DNA of 37,426 nucleotides from Bacteroidales bacterium (lineage in GTDB: Bacteria > Bacteroidota > Bacteroidia > Bacteroidales > Muribaculaceae), in assembly GCA_020859845.1 (NCBI GenBank), contig JAJBVL010000003.1:1-37426 (forward strand). Direction: 5' to 3'. A program made the translations under genes and the position numbers. Under the pieces are notes generated by a model. It was not told the origin of the DNA, did not search any database, and saw only the letters and a list, made by a program, of their open reading frames with translations. This document shows positions 27,453-36,104 of the stretch, piece after piece (positions within the stretch are counted from its first letter, which is position 1; every line of letters starts with the position of its first letter).

Positions 27453-29705
27453 ATGGCAACGCTCTTGAAGATATATGGGACAGTGCAAGGCGTGGGATTT
27501 CGCCCCACGGCCTACCGCATCGCTTGCGAGGCGCGCCTGCGTGGCTACGTGGCCAACACCATCGGTGGGGTGGCCATTGGCCTTTGGGCCTCACGTGAGG
27601 AGATAGATGCCTTTATGTCGCGGCTGCGAGCCGAGCTCCCCCCTATTGCACGTATTGACGCAGTGGTGGAGCATGAGCTATATGGTCCTGCGCCTCAATC
27701 ATTTACTATTGCCTATAGCAATTCGGCGCCTCAACGCTCCACCAATGTGAGCCCTGATGTGGCCATCTGCCAGGAGTGTCTCGCCGACACTTATCGCCAT
27801 CCCCGACGAATAGGTTATCCCTTGACCAATTGCACCAATTGCGGTCCACGATTTTCCATCATCCGGGCGTTGCCCTACGACCGTCCTAATACGGCGATGG
27901 CCCCCTACGAGATGTGTCCTGATTGTCGGAGCGAATACGTCAATCCTTTTGACCGTCGCTTTCATGCCCAGCCCATAGCCTGCAATTTTTGTGGGCCTCA
28001 TTATCAGATGGGCCAATCCGCCAAGTATGATGACATACTAAATCAGGCTCAGGAGATATTGCGCCACGACGGTCTTCTGATGGTCAAAGGAATAGGTGGA
28101 TACAACCTGCTTGCTATGGCTACAAGCCATAAGGCTATTGAACGCTTACGCACCCTCAAGCATCGTCCACGCAAGCCTTTTGCCGTCATGGTGGCCTCGC
28201 TGGCAGAAGCGCAGCGGTTGGTAGAACTCACAGAGGCGGAGGCCGCTACCCTTACCAGCTGGCGAGCGCCCATAGTGATTGCCAAGGTGAAAGAAGATGT
28301 CTTGCTATCCTGTCAGAGGTGGCTGTGCGAGGTCAGCGGAGGACTGAGGACCTTGGGCGTGATGCTTCCCCACATGGCCTTTCAGCACCATCTGCTGCGA
28401 AGAATAAAGGAGCCAATAGTGGTGACAAGCGCCAACCGCCATGGAGAGCCTATGATTACCTACGATGACGATGCCCTTGATTATGCCGCCTCGTATGACC
28501 TCCCTTGCATCACTTATCCTCGCGAGATTGTCAACCGCGTTGACGACTCGGTGGTGCGCCACATAGGCACGACGCCCCAGCTCCTTCGCCGTTCACGCGG
28601 TTATGTCCCCGACGCGCTTAGGGTGGATGTGGATGTAGAGGGAGTTGTGGCTCTGGGCGCTGATATCACATCCGCTTGGGCCTTTGGTAGGGGCGATGAT
28701 ATAGTGCTGAGTCCTTATATTGGCAGTCTGCTCTCGGCCGACATCAGCCCCCTGGAGGCCTCTATAAAGAGTCTTACCCAGCTATTTCGCGTGGCACCTC
28801 GCAGAGTGATTGTCGATGCTCATCCTGGTTATTCCTCCGCTGACCTTGGACGTAGATTGGCCCGCGAATGGGGCGTTGAGGTAGTAGAGGTATATCACCA
28901 TCATGCCCATGCCTTGAGCGTCATGGCGGAGTATGGTCTCCATGGCCCGTTGTTGGCTCTGGTACTCGACGGCACGGGGGCAGGCCCAGATGGCACCATC
29001 TGGGGAGCGGAGCTGCTCCGTTGCACCCGTAGCGACTTCCAGCGTCTAGCCCACGGCCCTTATCATCCTCTGCCCGGAGGCGACAAGGCGTCGTTGGAGC
29101 CTTGGCGCATGGCTGCGGCTACTCTTTATAGCTTGGATGGTAATTTGATGCGTCTACCCGCACCCCTTCGGCAGGCCATAGGCAATGAGCGGATTGACGT
29201 GTTAGAGCAGATGCTGGCTCGTGGGGTGCGCTGTCCTCTGTCTACCGGTGCTGGCCGTGTATGGGATGCGATGGCTGCTCTCCTGGGGCTTTGTTACCAG
29301 CAAGGGTATGATGCCGAGGCTCCTACCCTACTCGAAAGTACGGCCATAGGCTACGAAGCCATAGACCCTTATGAGCTCGACAATGACCATCCTCTATCGC
29401 TACGGCCTATTATTAATGGTGTGCTGGCCGACCTGGAAGCTGGCGTGGAGACCGGCGTTATCTCCGCGCGTTTTCATGACGCCTATGCTCGCGGATGGTT
29501 GACTACCGTCGTGGAGGCTGCCAAGCGCGAGGACGTGAAAGATATAGTGCTTTCAGGGGGTGTGATGCAAAATGTAAGGCTTTCATCTTCCATCGTTGAG
29601 GGTCTACGCAGAGCTGGCTTGCGCCCATATCTTCCTTTCAAGGCCCCCTGCAACGATGGTGGCATAGCGCTTGGGCAGATGTATTTTAGAGGGATAGAGG
29701 GATAG
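27453..29705 (+). CDS. hypF: Carbamoyltransferase HypF
   Basis: A 750-residue enzyme, the same length as E. coli HypF, that makes carbamoyl-adenylate and passes the carbamoyl group to the HypE C-terminal Cys. Domains in order: acylphosphatase with GTVQGVGFRP (Arg17); two zinc-finger-like Cys4 units (CQEC...CTNC and CPDC...CNFC, about 105-180); a YrdC/Sua5 domain (KHRPRKPFAVM, about 200-380); and a Kae1-like domain with the metal histidines HHHAH, DGTGAGPDGTIWG and LSGGVMQN. The start is fixed by the acylphosphatase domain. It lies about 7 kb away from hypCDE with unrelated genes between. Confidence 0.97.
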   Translation: MATLLKIYGTVQGVGFRPTAYRIACEARLRGYVANTIGGVAIGLWASREEIDAFMSRLRAELPPIARIDAVVEHELYGPAPQSFTIAYSNSAPQRSTNVSPDVAICQECLADTYRHPRRIGYPLTNCTNCGPRFSIIRALPYDRPNTAMAPYEMCPDCRSEYVNPFDRRFHAQPIACNFCGPHYQMGQSAKYDDILNQAQEILRHDGLLMVKGIGGYNLLAMATSHKAIERLRTLKHRPRKPFAVMVASLAEAQRLVELTEAEAATLTSWRAPIVIAKVKEDVLLSCQRWLCEVSGGLRTLGVMLPHMAFQHHLLRRIKEPIVVTSANRHGEPMITYDDDALDYAASYDLPCITYPREIVNRVDDSVVRHIGTTPQLLRRSRGYVPDALRVDVDVEGVVALGADITSAWAFGRGDDIVLSPYIGSLLSADISPLEASIKSLTQLFRVAPRRVIVDAHPGYSSADLGRRLAREWGVEVVEVYHHHAHALSVMAEYGLHGPLLALVLDGTGAGPDGTIWGAELLRCTRSDFQRLAHGPYHPLPGGDKASLEPWRMAAATLYSLDGNLMRLPAPLRQAIGNERIDVLEQMLARGVRCPLSTGAGRVWDAMAALLGLCYQQGYDAEAPTLLESTAIGYEAIDPYELDNDHPLSLRPIINGVLADLEAGVETGVISARFHDAYARGWLTTVVEAAKREDVKDIVLSGGVMQNVRLSSSIVEGLRRAGLRPYLPFKAPCNDGGIALGQMYFRGIEG

Positions 29706-29735
29706 AGGGACAGAGAGATAGAGAGAGAGGGACAG
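29688..29735. repeat. Octamer tandem repeat at the end of hypF
   Basis: Two exact agagggat units (29688-29703) are followed by variants agagggac, agagagat, agagagag and agggacag, giving about six purine-rich octamers. The hypF stop (TAG, 29703-29705) lies within the array. Confidence 0.7.
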
Positions 29736-29746
29736 GAATATAAGAT

Positions 29747-29794
29747 ATAAGAAAGGCGTAATCTGTGAGGATTCCCAGAAAACGCCTTTCTTAT
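29747..29794. terminator. Bidirectional terminator between hypF and fucP
   Basis: A perfect 13-bp stem, ataagaaaggcgt (29747-29759) with acgcctttcttat (29782-29794), and a 22-nt loop. It lies between convergent genes and can serve both. T-rich bases are within the stem rather than a long tail. Confidence 0.75.
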
Positions 29795-29824
29795 AATGTA
29801 GGATATGTTAAGACTGCGCGTGTA

Positions 29825-31135
29825 TTATCCGCGGATAGTGCGATAGCCGTAGGTCATCACCACGAGGAAGCAGATGAAGGGCAGGATAAACGATGCGTTG
29901 ACGGCAGGGAAATCTCCTATCGTCCCCAGGTCGATTATCTTAGCCTGCAGCGGGGGCAACACTGAGCCTCCAAGGATGGCCATTATCAAGCCAGCAGCGC
30001 CAAACTTTGCGTCGTCGCCCAGACCCTTGAGAGCTATACCATAGATGGTGGGGAACATAAGCGACATGCAAGCCGACACACCCACCAGGCAGTAAAGGCC
30101 AGTGATATTCTGACTCGCTATGACACCAGCCGTCAAGAAGGCGGCACAGATGGCGAGTATCATTAGCAGTCGGCCAGGGTTGATATAGCGCAACAAGAAG
30201 GTGCACACAAAGCGGCTGCAGCAAAAGATAATCATCGCCACGATGTTGTAGCCTTGCGATGCCACCTCAGCCTCCTGCTCGGTCATGCCAGTCTCCATTA
30301 ATATAGGTGTGCCATACTGGATGATAAAAGTCCAGCACATGATCTGCACACCCACGTAGAAAAACTGGGTGATGACGCCCTCACGATAACGGCGCAGCCC
30401 GAAGATGCGGCGCAGCGTGGGCAGGAAGTTGATGCCATGGCTCTTGTCGCCATTCTTGGGCATACGGGTCACCCAGATGAGGATAAACATCACTAAGATG
30501 ACGATGCCTATCGTCAGGTAGGGGGCTATCAGGACGCTAAGGTCATAGTTTTTGATGGCTTCAAACTCCTCAGGCGACAGCGTAGCGCGCTCAGCAGTGC
30601 TCAGCGGCGACAGTCGATTTTGGATGAAGTGCATGGCCACATACATTCCGCATAGCGAGCCTATAGGATTGAACGCCTGCGCCAGATTGAGACGCTGGGT
30701 GGAGTTTTCCTCGGGGCCCATCGACAGGATGTAGGGGTTGCAGCTCGTCTCCAGAAACGACAAGCCACAGGTCAGGATGAAGTAAGCCAATAGGAAAGCA
30801 AAGTAGTCGCCTATCTCCTTGGCGGGGAAGAAGAGCAAGGCTCCCACGGCATAAAGTCCCAAGCCCAACAGTACGCCCGCTTTGTAGCTATACTTGCGTA
30901 TGAAGATGGCGGCGGGGAAGGCCATGGCGAAATAGCCCCCATAGAAGGCCACTTGCACCAGGGCACCCTCGGTGACACTCATGCGAAATATCTTGGAGAA
31001 TGCCTTCACCATTGGATTGGTGATATCGTTGGCAAATCCCCAAAGCATGAAGCAACTGGTGATGAGGATAAAGGGGAAGACGAAGCTCACCCCGTCCTTA
31101 CTCAGCAGGCTAAGTTTGCTCGCAGGCTTGGCCAT
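29825..31135 (-). CDS. fucP: L-fucose/H+ symporter
   Basis: A 436-residue major-facilitator transporter (E. coli FucP 438) that imports L-fucose with protons. Twelve hydrophobic segments are visible. Conserved acidic residues match those needed in E. coli FucP: Asp37 (GFANDITNP) and Glu129 (SFLETSCNP). The ATG at 31135 lies 7 nt after the fucA stop; an in-frame ATG at 31189 would add 18 polar residues and overlap fucA by 47 nt, so the shorter start is preferred. It is the last gene of the fucose operon. Confidence 0.92.
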   Translation of the reverse strand: MAKPASKLSLLSKDGVSFVFPFILITSCFMLWGFANDITNPMVKAFSKIFRMSVTEGALVQVAFYGGYFAMAFPAAIFIRKYSYKAGVLLGLGLYAVGALLFFPAKEIGDYFAFLLAYFILTCGLSFLETSCNPYILSMGPEENSTQRLNLAQAFNPIGSLCGMYVAMHFIQNRLSPLSTAERATLSPEEFEAIKNYDLSVLIAPYLTIGIVILVMFILIWVTRMPKNGDKSHGINFLPTLRRIFGLRRYREGVITQFFYVGVQIMCWTFIIQYGTPILMETGMTEQEAEVASQGYNIVAMIIFCCSRFVCTFLLRYINPGRLLMILAICAAFLTAGVIASQNITGLYCLVGVSACMSLMFPTIYGIALKGLGDDAKFGAAGLIMAILGGSVLPPLQAKIIDLGTIGDFPAVNASFILPFICFLVVMTYGYRTIRG

Positions 31136-31142
31136 AGGCTCC

Positions 31143-31781
31143 TCAAGACTTTTTTCCGAGGATATACTGGTCGAGGTCGGCGATTTCATCAGCAGAGAGA
31201 GGATTTACGTTTGTACCGTTGAGCACCATAATACGGCATGCCATCTCGAAGAACATGGCGCGCTCGAAGGCTTGGTCGAAGCTTTCACCACACACCACCT
31301 GGCCATGCTTAAGCAGCATCACCGAGTTGTGGGTCTTCATGGCTTCTACCACAGCCTTGGCCAGCGCTGGCGAGCCTGGGCGAAGGTAAGGTATCATTGG
31401 TATCTCGCGGCCTACGTGGATGGGTATCTCGGCAGTGACGTTGAAGTCGGCAGGACGCTCTGCGCGGCAAGCAATGGCAGTGGCGTAGCGGCTCTGGAAG
31501 TGGAGCACCACGTTGACCTCTGGACGCTCACGCATCACCCCCATATGGAATACGCTCTCCATCGAGGGTTTCACGCCGTTGAGCACCTCGCCGGTCGACA
31601 GTCGGCAGAGCGACACGCGGTCGGGGGTAAGTTGTGGCACCCATGAGCCTGTGCCAGAGATAAGCACTTCGTCGTTGGGGAGGCGCCAAGAGAGGTTGCC
31701 GCTGCTACATATCGTCAGCTTGGCATCGCCCACGCGATGGGCTTGAGCTACAAACTCTAGTATTTGTGAAGGTGTTGCCAT
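31143..31781 (-). CDS. fucA: L-fuculose-1-phosphate aldolase (class II)
   Basis: A 212-residue cytoplasmic zinc aldolase that splits fuculose-1-phosphate into dihydroxyacetone phosphate and lactaldehyde. Conserved positions: SSGNLSWR near residue 26, Glu75 (KPSMES), His94 (VVLHFQ) and His159 (LKHGQVVCG). E. coli FucA uses Glu73 plus zinc ligands His92, His94 and His155; here the second His of the HxH pair is Gln96. A nearly identical arrangement is, as I recall, usual in Bacteroidales relatives. It lies 12 nt after fucI. A role as another class II aldolase is possible, but context favours fucose. Confidence 0.88.
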   Translation of the reverse strand: MATPSQILEFVAQAHRVGDAKLTICSSGNLSWRLPNDEVLISGTGSWVPQLTPDRVSLCRLSTGEVLNGVKPSMESVFHMGVMRERPEVNVVLHFQSRYATAIACRAERPADFNVTAEIPIHVGREIPMIPYLRPGSPALAKAVVEAMKTHNSVMLLKHGQVVCGESFDQAFERAMFFEMACRIMVLNGTNVNPLSADEIADLDQYILGKKS

Positions 31782-31793
31782 GTCGTCGTGGGG

Positions 31794-33572
31794 TTATTTG
31801 TAGATGGGACCATAGTTCTTGCATGCACGATAGTCGGCGCCCTCAGGATCCATGCCAAAGGAGTTCCAAGCCTTGGGACGGAAGATCTGGTCGTCGGGCA
31901 CGTTGTGCATGCTCACGGGTATGCGCAGTATGGAGCAGAGAGTGATGAGGTCGGCACCAATATGACCGTAGGAGATGGCGCCATGGTTGGCTCCCCAAGC
32001 ATTCATCACGTCGTAGACACTGCGGAAAGGTATCTTCTCTGTGTCGAGGCGAGGCACAAACCAGGTGGTGGGCCAAGTTGGGTCGGTGCGCATGTCGAGT
32101 ATCTTGTTGATCTCTGGGTCGATGTCGACCGTCCAACCTTCAGCGAGCTGAAGCACGGGGCCAAGGCCTTTCACGAGGTTGAGACGCATCATGGTGACGG
32201 GCATACCGCCACGGCTCAAGAAGTGGCTCGAGAAGCCACCACCACGGAAGTAGTCGCGGTCGGCGGGATACCAAGTGGTGGCCTTGAGGCAAGCCTCCAC
32301 GTCCTTGTCGGTGAGTTCCCAGCAGGTCTTCATGCAGGGTTCGCCCAGAGCATTGAGAGCCTCGCCAGTAGCGTCGAGCGTGGTGGCGCCCGAGTTGATG
32401 AGGTGGATGATGCCGTTGCAAGCTCGGCCAGTGAGTTCACGGCCAGTGACGCGTTTCACAGCCTCGGGGCTCCAATAGGTGCGGATGTCGGAGAACATCT
32501 GTCCGCGACCTGTCAGCAGGTGGCCAAAGAGCATAGCCACGCCGTTGAGAGCATCGTTTTCGGTGGCCACTACGAAGGCCTCGCGGATGCCGTTCCAGTC
32601 AAAGGTGGTGTTGAGCAGCGCCTCGGTGAAGTCGCCATTGGGCTTCCAGTCGGTCCACTGGCGCTGTCCTTGGAATCCGGCGGCAATAGCGTTGTGGCCC
32701 AGCGATTCTTCTTTGAAGCCCATCTCGAGCAGGCGAGGATTGCCACGCATGAGGTCGCGCACGATGAGAGTCATCTTTACTATAAACTCCCAGTCCTGAT
32801 CCTTTTGCTCGCGGGTCTTGCGCTTTTCGGGACGGTTTTTGAAGTCGTCGCCTTCGTTCACCTTGCAGTAGCGCTCTGTCCATGCCATAGCCTTGGCATA
32901 CTCCTGAGGGTCGTAGATGCCCTCTTCCATACGGCGCAGTATCTCGGTCTCGTCAATGCTCTCGTTGCGCATCCCGAGGTATTCCTGGAAGAAGTTGGGG
33001 TCAACAATCGAGCCAGCGATGCCCATGCAGACACTGCCCAGCGAGAGGTAGCTCTTGCCGCGCATCTCGGCCACAGCGATAGCCGCGCGTCCAAAGCGTA
33101 GCAACTTCTCGGCCACGTCGGCGGGGATAGTGTTGTCCTCAAGGTCTTGCACATCGTGGCCATAGATGCCAAAGGCTGGTAAGCCCTTTTGTGCGTGGGC
33201 GGCGAGCACGGCGGCGAGGTATACAGCGCCCGGGCGCTCTGTGCCGTTAAAGCCCCATACGGCCTTGGGCCAGTGGGGGTTCATATCCATCGTCTCGCTG
33301 CCATAACACCAGCAGGAGGTGACGGTGATAGTGGCGCCAACGCCCTCGCGCTCAAACTTCTCGGCGCAGGCGGCGGTCTCGGCTACACGGCCGATAGTGC
33401 TATCGGCAACTACACATTCTACGGGCGTGCCGTCGCCATGACGTATATTCTTGGTGATAAGGTCGGCCACGGCGTGGGCCAGGGCCATAGTTTTTTCTTC
33501 GAGGCTTTCGCGCACACCACCCTGACGGCCGTCAATCGTGGGGCGAATACCTATCTTAGGATGCTTGCTCAT
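31794..33572 (-). CDS. fucI: L-fucose isomerase
   Basis: A 592-residue cytoplasmic manganese enzyme that converts L-fucose to L-fuculose; E. coli FucI has 591 residues and aligns from end to end. Family motifs seen include [10 protein letters not shown] at the start, [13 protein letters not shown] (about 101-113) and [10 protein letters not shown] near residue 335, which holds metal-ligand Glu. It is first of fucI-fucA-fucP, with a putative -7 box about 80 nt upstream. No regulator (fucR) or kinase (fucK) gene is alongside. Confidence 0.96.
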   Translation of the reverse strand: MSKHPKIGIRPTIDGRQGGVRESLEEKTMALAHAVADLITKNIRHGDGTPVECVVADSTIGRVAETAACAEKFEREGVGATITVTSCWCYGSETMDMNPHWPKAVWGFNGTERPGAVYLAAVLAAHAQKGLPAFGIYGHDVQDLEDNTIPADVAEKLLRFGRAAIAVAEMRGKSYLSLGSVCMGIAGSIVDPNFFQEYLGMRNESIDETEILRRMEEGIYDPQEYAKAMAWTERYCKVNEGDDFKNRPEKRKTREQKDQDWEFIVKMTLIVRDLMRGNPRLLEMGFKEESLGHNAIAAGFQGQRQWTDWKPNGDFTEALLNTTFDWNGIREAFVVATENDALNGVAMLFGHLLTGRGQMFSDIRTYWSPEAVKRVTGRELTGRACNGIIHLINSGATTLDATGEALNALGEPCMKTCWELTDKDVEACLKATTWYPADRDYFRGGGFSSHFLSRGGMPVTMMRLNLVKGLGPVLQLAEGWTVDIDPEINKILDMRTDPTWPTTWFVPRLDTEKIPFRSVYDVMNAWGANHGAISYGHIGADLITLCSILRIPVSMHNVPDDQIFRPKAWNSFGMDPEGADYRACKNYGPIYK

Positions 33573-33651
33573 ACGCGGTAATAAGGTTAGGTTAAGGTTG
33601 ATTATTCTGTTATTTTCAATAATTTAAGGGGGCTACCTTGAATCCCAAGGG

Positions 33652-33659
33652 CAAAGTTA
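33652..33659 (-). promoter_or_regulatory. Putative -7 box of the fuc operon
   Basis: On the minus strand TAACTTTG, the same octamer as in the efflux and hypF promoters. A clear -33 TTG is not seen at the expected distance, which would fit a promoter that needs an activator. It lies back-to-back with the pfkA promoter. Confidence 0.5.
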
Positions 33660-33689
33660 CTAAAAGTTATTGAGATTTTTCGGAATAAG

Positions 33690-33721
33690 TTTGTTATCAA
33701 AAGAAAAAATGGGTAATTTTG
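33690..33721 (+). promoter_or_regulatory. Promoter of pfkA
   Basis: TTTG (33690-33693), 20 nt, TAATTTTG (33714-33721): full match to the Bacteroidota consensus. Predicted start near 33728, with a leader of about 35 nt to the ATG at 33763. This is the best promoter match in the window. Confidence 0.75.
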
Positions 33722-33762
33722 CCATACTTACAAAAATACAGTAACTACAAACCAATTAGGCT

Positions 33763-34743
33763 ATGTCAGACATAAAATGCGTGGGAATCCTCACCTCAGG
33801 AGGTGATGCCCCTGGTATGAACGCCGCCATCCGCGCCGTCACTCGTTCGGCCATCTACAGCGGTTTCTCTGTGAAAGGTATCTATCGTGGCTACAGAGGC
33901 TTAATCTCCGACGAGATTGTCCCCTTCAAGACCCAGAATGTGTCAAATATCATCCAGATGGGTGGCACCATACTTAAGACCGCTCGTTGCCCCGAGTTCC
34001 AGACTTCTGAGGGGCGCCAGTTGGCCTACGACAATCTGCGCCGCCATGAGATCGACGCGCTGGTAGTGATAGGCGGTGATGGCTCGTTGACGGGTGCTCG
34101 CATCTTTGCCAATGAATTTAACTTCCCATGTATCGGTCTGCCAGGCACCATCGACAACGACCTTTATGGCACCGATAGCACCATCGGCTACGACACTGCC
34201 TTGAACACCATCATGGAATGTGTCGACAAGATTCGCGACACCGCCACCAGCCATGAGCGTCTCTTCTTCATCGAGGTGATGGGCCGCGACGCTGGCTTCC
34301 TGGCTCTCAACGGTGCTATAGCTTCAGGTGCTGAGGCTGCTATAATCCCCGAGATTTCTACTCAAGTTGACCAGTTGGCCGAGCTCATCCAGAATGGCTT
34401 CCGCAAGAGCAAAAACTCCTCCATCGTGCTGGTGGCTGAGAGCCCCATCACTGGCGGCGCCATGGCCCTGGCCGAGCGCGTGAAGAATGAGTATCCTGGC
34501 TACGATGTGCGTGTGTCCATCCTTGGCCACCTGCAGCGTGGTGGTTCGCCCACGGCCCACGACCGTATCCTCGCTTCGCGCATGGGCGCAGCCGCCATCG
34601 ACGCCCTGCTTGAGGACCAGCGCAACGTCATGATTGGTATCAACAACGACAACATCGTCTACGTGCCATTCTCCAAGGCCATCAAGAACGACAAACCCAT
34701 CAACCGCACCCTCCTCGACACCCTCCGTCGCCTCTCCATCTGA
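33763..34743 (+). CDS. pfkA: ATP-dependent 6-phosphofructokinase
   Basis: A 326-residue cytoplasmic glycolytic kinase that turns fructose-6-phosphate into fructose-1,6-bisphosphate. The ATP-site motif [11 protein letters not shown] begins near residue 11, GGDGSLTGA follows near 105, and the catalytic loop [12 protein letters not shown] holds the aspartate base. Gly (GGDGS) rather than Lys at the nucleotide loop fits an ATP enzyme over a pyrophosphate one. [16 protein letters not shown] is present at the effector/substrate side. The rRNA methyltransferase gene follows after 7 nt. Confidence 0.96.
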   Translation: MSDIKCVGILTSGGDAPGMNAAIRAVTRSAIYSGFSVKGIYRGYRGLISDEIVPFKTQNVSNIIQMGGTILKTARCPEFQTSEGRQLAYDNLRRHEIDALVVIGGDGSLTGARIFANEFNFPCIGLPGTIDNDLYGTDSTIGYDTALNTIMECVDKIRDTATSHERLFFIEVMGRDAGFLALNGAIASGAEAAIIPEISTQVDQLAELIQNGFRKSKNSSIVLVAESPITGGAMALAERVKNEYPGYDVRVSILGHLQRGGSPTAHDRILASRMGAAAIDALLEDQRNVMIGINNDNIVYVPFSKAIKNDKPINRTLLDTLRRLSI

Positions 34744-34750
34744 TCGTGTG

Positions 34751-36091
34751 ATGAATCAGCTCTATGCCGACTACATCCGAGGCCTTCACGAGCCAGCCTT
34801 CGACGGCTTGCTCGAAAGCCTCTCAACGACGGCGCCAGTGGTAGCGGTGCGCTACAACGCTCAGAAGCAATGTCGACCCCCGATGGGGGCCGACATTGTT
34901 GCTTGGTGCCCACAGGGGGAGTATCTGAAGGAGCGACCACAGTTTATCCTCGATCCTCGGCTCCATCAGGGGCTCTACTACGTGCAGGACGCCTCGTCGA
35001 TGGTGATCAGCCGCGTGGTGGGCCATCTCACTCGCGATGCTCAGCGGCCGCTGGCAGTGCTCGATGCTTGCGCCGCGCCTGGAGGAAAGACTACAGCGGC
35101 CATCGACGCCTTGCCTGCTGGCTCTGTGATGGTGGCCAATGAATATTCGCCACAACGTGTTGGGGCTCTAAGAGAAAATCTGGCCAAGTGGGGCTACCCA
35201 CTCACCACCGTGCTACAGGGCGACACCGCGCGCTTCCGCTCTCAAGGGCCTGTCTTTGACCTCATTCTGGCCGATGTGCCTTGCTCAGGCGAGGGGATGA
35301 TGCGCAAGGATCAAGAGGCTGTAGACCAATGGACGCCTCAATTGCCTGTCAGTTGTGCGGGCCGTCAGCGCGAGATAGTAGCCAACCTTTGGGAGGCTCT
35401 CCGTCCGGGAGGCTATCTGGTGTATAGCACCTGCACCTTCAATCGCCTTGAGAATGAGGAGATCCTTGACTATATCATAAGCGAGTTGGGAGCCGAGAGC
35501 GTAGAGTTGCCCCTCGTCCCTGAGTGGGGAATACAGCCGGGGATTGACACTCCGCACTATTGTTACCGCTTCATGCCTCATCGACTTCGCGGCGAGGGAC
35601 TGTTTGTGGCGGCAGTGCGCAAGCCCTTGGAGGAGGGAAAGGAGGCTTATAGGCCCTATAAGGCTTATAAGCCCAATAAGTCCAATAAAGCTTTAAAAGG
35701 CCTTGACCTTGACTCACTATCGATAGATCCCCGCTGGGGATGTAGCTTTGAGCTTGACGGGGAGCGCCTTTTTGCCGTGCCAGCCATTGAGGTGGCGCTC
35801 CCCGAGGAGTGGCATCCTCGTGTGGAGATGGCCACGGTCAAGGGACGCTCCTTGGTGCCGTCGCCTCAACTCGCGTATAGTCTCCTTCTTAATCCTGAGG
35901 GGATGGCGCGCGTAGAGGTGGGCCTCGATGATGCTCTGGCCTTTCTGCGCCGCCAAGCCATGACGCTTCCCGGAGATGCTCCGCGAGGAGTGGTGCTGCT
36001 CACCTACGGCGAGCGGCCGCTCGGGTTTGTGAAAAACCTCGGCAGCCGCGCCAATAATCTATATCATCCCTCCTGGCGTATCCTGCGCTGA
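34751..36091 (+). CDS. rRNA m5C methyltransferase, RsmF/NOP2-Sun family
   Basis: A 446-residue SAM-dependent RNA cytosine-5 methyltransferase, probably acting on 16S rRNA. SAM motif DACAAPGGKTT is at 105-115. The two cysteines of the mechanism are Cys178 (DVPCSGEGMM) and Cys228 (YSTCTFNRLENEE). C-terminal RsmF-type/PUA-like domains run from about 320 to 446. The ATG at 34751 is chosen because upstream in-frame sequence lies within pfkA. A low-complexity Tyr/Lys/Pro linker (about 298-316) joins core to C-terminal domain, encoded by degenerate repeats. It is probably co-transcribed with pfkA. The convergent EttA-type gene ends 13 nt away. Confidence 0.92.
   Translation: MNQLYADYIRGLHEPAFDGLLESLSTTAPVVAVRYNAQKQCRPPMGADIVAWCPQGEYLKERPQFILDPRLHQGLYYVQDASSMVISRVVGHLTRDAQRPLAVLDACAAPGGKTTAAIDALPAGSVMVANEYSPQRVGALRENLAKWGYPLTTVLQGDTARFRSQGPVFDLILADVPCSGEGMMRKDQEAVDQWTPQLPVSCAGRQREIVANLWEALRPGGYLVYSTCTFNRLENEEILDYIISELGAESVELPLVPEWGIQPGIDTPHYCYRFMPHRLRGEGLFVAAVRKPLEEGKEAYRPYKAYKPNKSNKALKGLDLDSLSIDPRWGCSFELDGERLFAVPAIEVALPEEWHPRVEMATVKGRSLVPSPQLAYSLLLNPEGMARVEVGLDDALAFLRRQAMTLPGDAPRGVVLLTYGERPLGFVKNLGSRANNLYHPSWRILR
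34868..34898 (+). other. Strong hairpin inside the rRNA methyltransferase coding region
   Basis: caatgtcg (34868-34875) pairs with cgacattg (34891-34898) and, after one mismatch, ccccc (34877-34881) pairs with ggggg (34885-34889) around a 3-nt loop. It lies about 117 nt after the start codon and is fully coding. Confidence 0.7.
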
Positions 36092-36104
36092 GAGGGGGGC
36101 TTTC

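Noticed and set aside
31788..33101. 437-codon open frame opposite fucI
   Set aside because: Antisense shadow; FucI aligns over its full length on the minus strand.
34634..34750. N-terminal extension of the methyltransferase into pfkA
   Set aside because: Ser/Thr/Pro-rich out-of-frame pfkA sequence; ATG 34751 lies 7 nt after the pfkA stop and begins the conserved protein.
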